Of a stretch of DNA of 20,413 bases, positions 15,425-20,413 are shown one piece after another. A model generated the notes under the pieces. It was not told the origin of the DNA, ran no database searches, and saw only the letters and a list, made by a program, of their open reading frames with translations. How positions within the stretch are numbered: position 1 is the stretch's first letter; every line of letters begins with the position of its first letter. A program made the translations under genes and the position numbers. This stretch comes from Thermoleophilaceae bacterium (lineage in GTDB: Bacteria > Actinomycetota > Thermoleophilia > Solirubrobacterales > JACPNS01): positions 1 to 20,413 of the forward strand of contig JAEMRJ010000025.1 in NCBI GenBank assembly GCA_016463365.1, written 5' to 3'.

Positions 15425-16813
15425 TCAGACGTCCGGCATCGGCGGCGACTTGTACTGGCTCTTTGCCTGCTTCTGGGCAGAGGCGAGTTTCGTTTTGAAG
15501 ATCAGCCAGTTTCTGTCAACCGCGTCAGTCGCGCGGTCATATCCGGGAAAGTACGAGGACTCGGCGACTGTCTCGCTGCTGGACTGCGAGCCCCATGCCT
15601 TCCTCAGCTTCGGAAATGCGCGCACAGACATGTCGAGCGCATGCGCCAGGGCTCCGCGGGCGCCGAGAAGCAACTGGCCGACGTCGTAACCGGCGACGCT
15701 GGACTGGAGCGAACTGCGCTCGCTCTCGAAGTTGTCGACCGTCTCGCCGCCGGAGCTGTAGGTCTGGCTCGGAGGCGCGTCATAGAAGCGGCCGACTTCG
15801 GAACGCTGGGCTTCGAACTGATTTGAGAACGCCGCCAGCTGATCTGCCTGACCGTTGAATCGCAGTCGTTTGGCCTTTTGGGCTTTGAAACGCTTCGTCC
15901 AGCGCGCCATCGCCTTCTTTGCATCCGAGAGAGTTTCGTCCATGTTGTCCACTGCCGACGAGGTCAGGTTTTCGTCGACATCTGGCTTGCGGCCGACCGC
16001 GGTCATCGCGGTGCTCGCGGTGGCAAGTTCACGTTCGGCGTCCTTTGCCTGATCAGTCAGGTCGTCGACAGCCTTCATCTGCTTGCGCTGAACGTCGACG
16101 AGGCCCGCGTACGCATTCAAGAGTGCGTTCTGAGCATCAAGGACCGCGACCGTTGCCACTCGCTCCTCCGTGTTGCCGATCTCATTCGCACGCTGCTGTA
16201 GGCCGCTCATCTTGGCCCTTGCCGACTTCGCAGAGTGCGCCGCCTCTCGGAAGTCGGTGAGTTTGTCGGCGTCATCGATCTTCTCATTCACTGGCGTCAG
16301 AAGCGCGTTGGCGCTGACAGCGATCTTCTCGGACTCCGGGGTGGTGAGACTCTTGACCAGCAGAAATATCCCGAGGACGAGCAGGAGGGCGAAGAAAGCG
16401 GCGAGCGGGATCAACCACTTGCGATTGCGTGAGAGGAATGTCCCTTCCGGTTCGGGCGCGGAAACTGCGGCCGGAGGCTTCTTGGCGGGCGGGCCTCCAG
16501 CAGATTTCCTGGTTGCGGGGCCGGCGGCGGGCTTGGGCCGACTCGCTCTTGGAGCGCCCACTGTGTTGTTCACGCGGGTTGGCGCGTCAGCGCCGCCTTC
16601 GACGTCTTCGAGCGGAACGGTGATCCCGCTCGACTTGAGCGTGATGGCTGGAGCTATTGCAACGGCCTTTTTCGGCCCTTGCATCGCGCGTGCCTGCTCA
16701 GGCGTGGCCTGCTCGATCTCGGGCAGGTCATCTGCGCCGTCGGGTGCGTCGGGCGACCCCTCGCTGTCGCGGCTGGCAATCTTGATCAGATCTTCATCGT
16801 GACTGTCGGCCAT
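15425..16813 (-). CDS. single-pass membrane protein A, first gene of the Ubl operon
   Basis: 462 residues from ATG 16813, with AGGAGG (16822-16827) 8 bases upstream. The cytoplasmic N-terminus (about 130 residues) is disordered, acidic and then Pro/Ala/Lys-rich, and contains ITLKSSGITV (57-66). One transmembrane helix (WLIPLAAFFALLLVLGIFLL, 133-152) precedes a 300-residue outer domain that is mostly helical with heptad-like stretches (for example DLTDQAKDAERELATASTAM), suggesting a long coiled coil. The segment from IGN (212-214) to LLNAYAGL is shared with protein B. No known family is recognised. As the first gene of the operon with the strongest SD, it is probably a major structural or sensing component. 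Confidence 0.8.
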   Translation of the reverse strand: MADSHDEDLIKIASRDSEGSPDAPDGADDLPEIEQATPEQARAMQGPKKAVAIAPAITLKSSGITVPLEDVEGGADAPTRVNNTVGAPRASRPKPAAGPATRKSAGGPPAKKPPAAVSAPEPEGTFLSRNRKWLIPLAAFFALLLVLGIFLLVKSLTTPESEKIAVSANALLTPVNEKIDDADKLTDFREAAHSAKSARAKMSGLQQRANEIGNTEERVATVAVLDAQNALLNAYAGLVDVQRKQMKAVDDLTDQAKDAERELATASTAMTAVGRKPDVDENLTSSAVDNMDETLSDAKKAMARWTKRFKAQKAKRLRFNGQADQLAAFSNQFEAQRSEVGRFYDAPPSQTYSSGGETVDNFESERSSLQSSVAGYDVGQLLLGARGALAHALDMSVRAFPKLRKAWGSQSSSETVAESSYFPGYDRATDAVDRNWLIFKTKLASAQKQAKSQYKSPPMPDV

Positions 16814-16910
16814 GAGCGTGGCCTCCTCTACGAATATTTATTGTGAGCTGACCTGAGGCGAGATTCCGAGATGCCCCGAGTCGCGATCCAATGGCACCGG
16901 TTCGTGTAAC

Positions 16911-16977
16911 CAGTATGGATTAAGAATGCATACTAATCATTAATGGGGGAGTTTTGCAATCACCCAGTGGCAAAACT
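16911..16977 (-). promoter_or_regulatory. AT-rich promoter/operator region of the Ubl operon
   Basis: An AT-rich island in GC-rich DNA, about 100-160 bases upstream of the first operon gene. On the minus strand TTGCAA (16959-16954) and TAGTAT (16935-16930), 18 bases apart, are plausible -35 and -10 boxes. Two inverted repeats cover them: AGTTTTGC/GCAAAACT (16950-16957 and 16970-16977) overlaps the -35, and AGTATG/CATACT (16912-16917 and 16929-16934) overlaps the -10. Such placement is typical of operator sites. The outer repeat could instead be a hairpin at the end of the upstream PNPOx-like gene, but no T tract follows it. Confidence 0.45.
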
Positions 16978-16992
16978 TGAGCGGGTAGGCGT

Positions 16993-17664
16993 CTACGACC
17001 AGCGCTCGCGAATGCGAGCGACCGAAGCGGGCTCCTGGATGCCGGCATCCAGCTCGGGATCCGGCTGGGTCTCGCCAAGCGTGTGGTGGACCGGGATCAC
17101 GCCAGCCCAGATATCGAGCGCGTAGTCCTCGTCCTCATCCTCCGGGGGACCGGCGGAGATCTTGGCCGAAGCCTCGGTCAGCGGCAGCTTGAGGATTGCC
17201 GCGCGCTTGTACTCGTTCTCGGTCGGCTCACGCGACTCAGCCCAGCGCCCGGGGAAGACCTCTTCAAAGAAATCGTGCAGTGCCTGCTCTTTGTCGGCGC
17301 GGTCCTCGATCAGCGTCGCCCGGCCGAAGACCATCACCGAGCGGTAGTTGATGCTGTGGTTGAACACGCTGCGCGCGAGCACCAGTCCGTCGGTCTCGGC
17401 CACCGTTATGCAGATCTTCGCGCCGCCGCCGAGGGCTTTCAGCGTTCGGCTCGCCGCCGATCCGTGCACGTAGAGCTCGTCGCCCAGAAGCGCGTGGATC
17501 GTAGGAATCGAGAACGCCTGGCCGCTCGCGTCGGCGAACGCGATGTGGCACAGGTAGGTGTCGCGCAGGATCTGCCTGATCGATGCCCAGCTCGGGTCAG
17601 CGAGCTGGGGCTCCCGGCGGAGCTTTGTCAAGTCATTTACTGGGGCGGCATCGCTTTCGGGCAT
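16993..17664 (-). CDS. PNPOx-like flavin-binding split-barrel protein
   Basis: 223 residues of the pyridoxamine-5'-phosphate-oxidase-like split-barrel superfamily. The N-terminal barrel (TYLCHIAFADASGQAFSIPT) is followed by GDELYVHGSAASRTLKALGG, the usual phosphate-contact region, then ARSVFNHSINYRSVMVFGRA and a C-terminal helix with W/ENEYKR. Members bind FMN, F420 or haem and act as small reductases or oxidases; the substrate here cannot be read from sequence. It begins 10 bases after the stop of the MMPL transporter gene, so both are probably on one transcript. No clear SD is visible. It ends at a TAG with the promoter region of the Ubl operon downstream. Confidence 0.85.
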   Translation of the reverse strand: MPESDAAPVNDLTKLRREPQLADPSWASIRQILRDTYLCHIAFADASGQAFSIPTIHALLGDELYVHGSAASRTLKALGGGAKICITVAETDGLVLARSVFNHSINYRSVMVFGRATLIEDRADKEQALHDFFEEVFPGRWAESREPTENEYKRAAILKLPLTEASAKISAGPPEDEDEDYALDIWAGVIPVHHTLGETQPDPELDAGIQEPASVARIRERWS

Positions 17665-17674
17665 GCACGAAACA

Positions 17675-19873
17675 CTACGCCTGCTCAGTCGCCGGCGTCA
17701 TGTCGGCGGGCTCGATTTCCCAGTGCGGGAGGATCTTGTCGAGCCAGTTCGGGATCCACCAGTTGGCGTTGCCGAGTATCTGCAGAACGGCCGGCACAAG
17801 GATCATTCGCACGAGCGTCGCGTCAAGCAGAACCGCTGCCGCCATGCCAATTCCCATCAGCTGCAAAAAGACCAGACCGCTGAAGATGAACGACATGAAC
17901 ACGGCGATCATGATCGCCGCGGCCGCCGTGATCACGCGGGCCGTGCGGGCGAGCCCAATCGTCACGGCGTCGTGGGTCTCGGCACCCTTGAGGTACTCCT
18001 CGCGGACGCGGCTCATCAGGAAGACCTCGTAGTCCATCGAGAGCCCGAAAAGAATCGAGAACATGATCACCGGCACAAACGGCGCGATCGGCACCGCCTG
18101 GTCGATCCCCATCAGCTGACCGAACGTGCCGCCCTGTGCGGCGAGGGTGATCACCCCGTACGCCGCGCCGACGCTGAGCAGGTTCATGATGCCGGCCTTG
18201 ATCGCGATCAGTGGCGCGCGGAACGCGACGAGCAGAACCAGCAGCGAGAGCAGGACCACGCCGGAGATGAAGACAAGCAGCCGGTCGGCCAGGAAAGTGC
18301 TCTGGTCGATGTAGGACGGTGTCTGGCCGCCGAGCAGCGCCGTCACGCTGGAGCCTGCGACTGCAGCGGGCAGGACGGTCTCGCGGAGATTGTCTGCGAG
18401 TGCCTCTGTCTCGGGTGCCTGCGGAGAGCCCTTGGGGATCACGGTCACGATCGCAGCGTTGCCCGACGCGCTGATCACCGGCTTGGACACGGCGACGACT
18501 CCGTCAGTCGATTCGAGCTTGTCGGTCAAGGCCTGAAACGCGTCGGACGTGTCGTCCTCATCGCTCTTTGAGAGGTCAAGCGCGACGATGAACGGGCCGT
18601 TCGTGCCAGCACCGAATCCCTCGCCGATCAGATTGAACGCCTTGTAGGTGATGTCATCGGGCGAGTTGTTTGACGCGTCCGGAAAACCCAGATTCATGTT
18701 CAGTGCCGGGATCGAAAGCGCGACCAGAATCAAAGTGGTGATGACCGCCATCGGCCACGGGCGCTGCTGCACCTGCCGGCTCCAGCGGGCGGCCAACGGA
18801 AGATGGTCCGGATCGTTTTCGCGCTCGCGACGCTCGTGGGCGCTTGCGACGCCGGGGAGCTTCCACTTGTTCACGCGCGGCCCGAGCATCGCCAGCAGGG
18901 CGGGCAGCAGGGTGATCGCGGTGAACATCACGACCAGAACCGAAAGGCTTGTCGACAGAGCCACGCCGCGCATGTACTGAACGCCGACAAGGAACAGCCC
19001 CATGACCGCGAGCACGACCGTCGAGCCCGCGACGATCACACTGCGACCGGCCGTGGCGACGGCTTCGACGAGCGATTCTTCGACGTCGCCGGAGACGTCG
19101 AGGGAGTCGCGGAAGCGCGTGAGCACAAGCAGCGCGTAGTCGATTCCGACACCGATCGCGAGAAGGTCTGCGACCTGCGGCGCCCAGGTCGGAATGTCGA
19201 CAAAGCGGGCAAGCACGAGCGTCAGGAGTGAGCCGACGGCGAGTCCGATGACTGCGGTGACGATCGGCAGTCCGGCGGCGATCACCGATCCGAAAGCGAT
19301 CAGAAGGATGATCAGTGCTGCCAGGAACGCTGGCCCGTTCGGGGTCCCGCCCGGCTCGAAGAACCCGGCGATCATCTGCACCTCAACGGTGCCGTTGGTT
19401 GCGTCCTCGGCGATCTTCACGAACTTCGCACTTTCGCCCATTTCGAAGTCCCAGGATCGTTGCGTCAGCGGGACGTTGATGTAGCCGATTGATCCGTCCT
19501 CTGAGATCCGCGCGGTGGAAATCGGCGGCGGGGTGCCGATGCCCTTCTCGGCGGCGACCTTGTTCAGCACCGCCTCGATCTGCTTCTTGGTCTCTTCGGC
19601 CGACGCCCCCGCAGATGACTTCCAGACGATGTCCAGCCCCTCGCCTGTGTTCCCGGGAAACTCGTTGGCGATCAGCTCGGAGGCCGCCTTGCTGTCTGAG
19701 CCGGGCGTCAGGTAGTTCTCTTTCCAGTCGCCCTTGAAGGCCAGGAACAGCAACGTCGAGGCGATCACGATGCCCAGCCAGATCAGCAGCGTCAGCTTGC
19801 GGTGGTGGTAGATCCAACGGGCGAGTGCGGCCAGTGCGCCCTCATGTATGGCGGGGGTTGCCGGAGAGTTCAT
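17675..19873 (-). CDS. MMPL-family (RND-type) transporter
   Basis: 732 residues. A first transmembrane helix (about 28-48) is followed by an outer porter-like domain, a membrane bundle with GIGIDYALLVLTRFRD, a cytoplasmic basic loop, a second first-helix (PWPMAVITTLILVALSIPAL), a second outer domain and a second bundle with FGLSMDYEVFLMSRVREEY. The two Asp-Tyr pairs are the proton-relay signature of MmpL transporters. These proton-driven exporters move lipids or hydrophobic molecules across the membrane in actinomycetes; the substrate here is unknown. The ATG at 19873 has no strong SD. It is probably co-transcribed with the PNPOx-like gene immediately downstream. Confidence 0.92.
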   Translation of the reverse strand: MNSPATPAIHEGALAALARWIYHHRKLTLLIWLGIVIASTLLFLAFKGDWKENYLTPGSDSKAASELIANEFPGNTGEGLDIVWKSSAGASAEETKKQIEAVLNKVAAEKGIGTPPPISTARISEDGSIGYINVPLTQRSWDFEMGESAKFVKIAEDATNGTVEVQMIAGFFEPGGTPNGPAFLAALIILLIAFGSVIAAGLPIVTAVIGLAVGSLLTLVLARFVDIPTWAPQVADLLAIGVGIDYALLVLTRFRDSLDVSGDVEESLVEAVATAGRSVIVAGSTVVLAVMGLFLVGVQYMRGVALSTSLSVLVVMFTAITLLPALLAMLGPRVNKWKLPGVASAHERRERENDPDHLPLAARWSRQVQQRPWPMAVITTLILVALSIPALNMNLGFPDASNNSPDDITYKAFNLIGEGFGAGTNGPFIVALDLSKSDEDDTSDAFQALTDKLESTDGVVAVSKPVISASGNAAIVTVIPKGSPQAPETEALADNLRETVLPAAVAGSSVTALLGGQTPSYIDQSTFLADRLLVFISGVVLLSLLVLLVAFRAPLIAIKAGIMNLLSVGAAYGVITLAAQGGTFGQLMGIDQAVPIAPFVPVIMFSILFGLSMDYEVFLMSRVREEYLKGAETHDAVTIGLARTARVITAAAAIMIAVFMSFIFSGLVFLQLMGIGMAAAVLLDATLVRMILVPAVLQILGNANWWIPNWLDKILPHWEIEPADMTPATEQA

Positions 19874-19970
19874 GAGCGTGAAACCAATCGTTGCTTGGGG
19901 GGAGGTGGTTGCATAGTGAAAGTGTTCGGGTTGGAACGATAAACGCCGTTCAGCCCAGATTGCTCGTTAA

Positions 19971-20007
19971 ATGCCAACGGACTGTCGACTCGACAGCCCG
20001 ATGGCAT
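19971..20007 (-). terminator. 37-base imperfect palindrome, probable terminator of the inositol-phosphate synthase gene
   Basis: A long hairpin centred on base 19989. The inner arms CTGTCGA and TCGACAG pair perfectly around one base, the outer arms ATGCCA and TGGCAT pair perfectly, and the bases between pair with one mismatch and one G-T. On the minus strand it follows the synthase stop by 23 bases and is followed by TT, with only a weak T tract. It separates the synthase gene from the MMPL gene. An unusual binding site for a dimeric protein is an alternative. Confidence 0.5.
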
Positions 20008-20030
20008 CAAAACCGCTTGGGTATGCGGGG

Positions 20031-20413
20031 TTACTTCTTGGCGGCGGGGGCGCGCTTCTTCGCAGCCGGCTTCTTGGCAGCCGGCTTCTTGGTCGGCGCC
20101 TTCTTGGCGGCAGCGACCGGCTTCTTGGCAGCAGCGCTGGCGCGCTTGGCCGGCGTCCGGGTGGCGGCGAGCTTGGGCTTGCCGGCGTTCTTGGCGATGA
20201 ACGACTCGGTGTCGATCTGCGCCTGCGCGTCGGGACGCTGGTTCTGCGGCGACTTCATCAGGTAGGAAGACGGACCGTCGAGCTGGCCGCCGATGCCGTT
20301 GTTGAGCGCGAGCTTGCAGCAACGCACGGCGTCGATCACGATGCCGGCGCTGTTGGGCGAGTCCCAGACCTCGAGCTTGAGCTCGACGTTCAGCGGCACG
20401 TCGCCGAAGGCCT
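20031..20413 (-). CDS. ino1: myo-inositol-1-phosphate synthase, C-terminal part with Lys/Ala-rich tail
   Basis: Partial: the gene continues beyond the right edge. The first readable residues, [20 protein letters not shown] followed by [20 protein letters not shown], are a hallmark of actinobacterial myo-inositol-1-phosphate synthase, which converts glucose-6-phosphate to inositol-phosphate using NAD. Inositol feeds phosphatidylinositol and mycothiol-type thiols. After the end of the enzyme core (about [10 protein letters not shown]) the protein continues for about 65 residues, the last part being an unusual Lys/Ala/Pro repeat (KKPAA-type) like a histone-H1 or HupB tail, up to TAA at 20031. 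The frame has no interruption, so the tail appears to be genuinely encoded. Confidence 0.9.
   Translation of the reverse strand, partial: AFGDVPLNVELKLEVWDSPNSAGIVIDAVRCCKLALNNGIGGQLDGPSSYLMKSPQNQRPDAQAQIDTESFIAKNAGKPKLAATRTPAKRASAAAKKPVAAAKKAPTKKPAAKKPAAKKRAPAAKK
20062..20091 (-). repeat. 15-bp tandem duplication encoding KKPAA units
   Basis: Bases 20062-20076 and 20077-20091 are identical 15-mers. They lie in the tail of the inositol-phosphate synthase and encode repeated Lys-Lys-Pro-Ala-Ala. Looser copies continue to about 20130. Such repeats can expand or contract by slippage. Confidence 0.8.

Noticed and set aside
9394..16813. Classifying the operon as a PRTRC or sulfur-carrier (ThiS/MoaD) pathway
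   Set aside because: Those combine ThiF and sometimes JAB proteins but lack a UBC-fold E2 and a RING-type protein, both of which are seen here.
16950..16977. Intrinsic terminator after the PNPOx-like gene
   Set aside because: The AGTTTTGC/GCAAAACT arms have a 12-base loop, an AT-rich stem and no following T tract on the minus strand; an operator role fits better, though termination is not excluded.
17558..18571. Long plus-strand frame of 337 codons
   Set aside because: It lies opposite the well-supported MMPL and PNPOx-like genes and its product is His/Arg/Asp-rich with no fold pattern; long antisense frames are expected in GC-rich DNA.

Overview
This is a GC-rich bacterial window, most likely from an actinomycete. 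Supporting signs are the GC-rich codon use, an MmpL-type exporter, a myo-inositol-phosphate synthase, many GTG/TTG starts and several genes without a Shine-Dalgarno (SD) sequence. A deep-branching lineage such as Thermoleophilia is possible, but that is only an impression. No rRNA, tRNA, CRISPR array or transposase was recognised. No gene-free stretch exceeds 300 bases.

Left part (1-5,870): accessory, defence-like genes. A small unknown gene is divergent from a 1006-residue PLD-nuclease/SF2-helicase/DUF3427 protein. Next comes a hicB-hicA toxin-antitoxin pair whose hicA has no ATG, GTG or TTG start and apparently begins at a CTG overlapping the hicB stop. An SRPBCC-like membrane-anchored protein and an XRE-type regulator then diverge from one shared CATG, so their start codons overlap. 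The regulator is followed by an AbrB-type antitoxin and a RelE/ParE-like toxin coupled by a GTGA overlap.

Middle part (5,876-9,225, minus strand): a HerA-like ATPase of the DUF853 family, then two tightly linked exported proteins. The first-transcribed of these carries two pre-peptidase C-terminal-like domains.

Core (9,394-16,813, minus strand): the most interesting region is a compact nine-gene operon that appears to encode a complete ubiquitin-like conjugation pathway built around the membrane. In order of transcription it holds: two paralogous single-pass membrane proteins with long outer coiled-coil-like domains and a shared cytoplasmic ITLKS-x-G-[IV]-TV motif; an E2 (UBC fold, catalytic Cys103); an 86-residue ubiquitin-like protein ending in Ala-Gly; an E1 (ThiF/UBA type, candidate catalytic Cys192, C-terminal zinc site); an active-type JAMM/MPN+ peptidase with a C-terminal membrane anchor; a transmembrane prokaryotic RING-type protein (candidate E3); a 42-residue membrane miniprotein; a degenerate, catalytically dead MPN- paralogue of the JAMM protein; and an exported protein of unknown function. 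Genes overlap by a few bases or are separated by no more than 14. The operon is preceded by an AT-rich promoter region with two inverted repeats. I infer that an envelope signal is sensed by the A/B proteins and/or the outer domain of the RING protein and relayed to Ubl conjugation and deconjugation at the inner face of the membrane. This differs from four-gene BIL-type systems, which have Ubl, E2, E1 and JAMM but no RING protein, dead MPN partner or membrane receptor-like proteins.

Right part (16,993-20,413, minus strand): a PNPOx-like flavoprotein downstream of an MMPL transporter, then a long hairpin, then the 3' end of myo-inositol-1-phosphate synthase, which carries an unusual histone-H1-like Lys/Ala/Pro tail and runs off the window.
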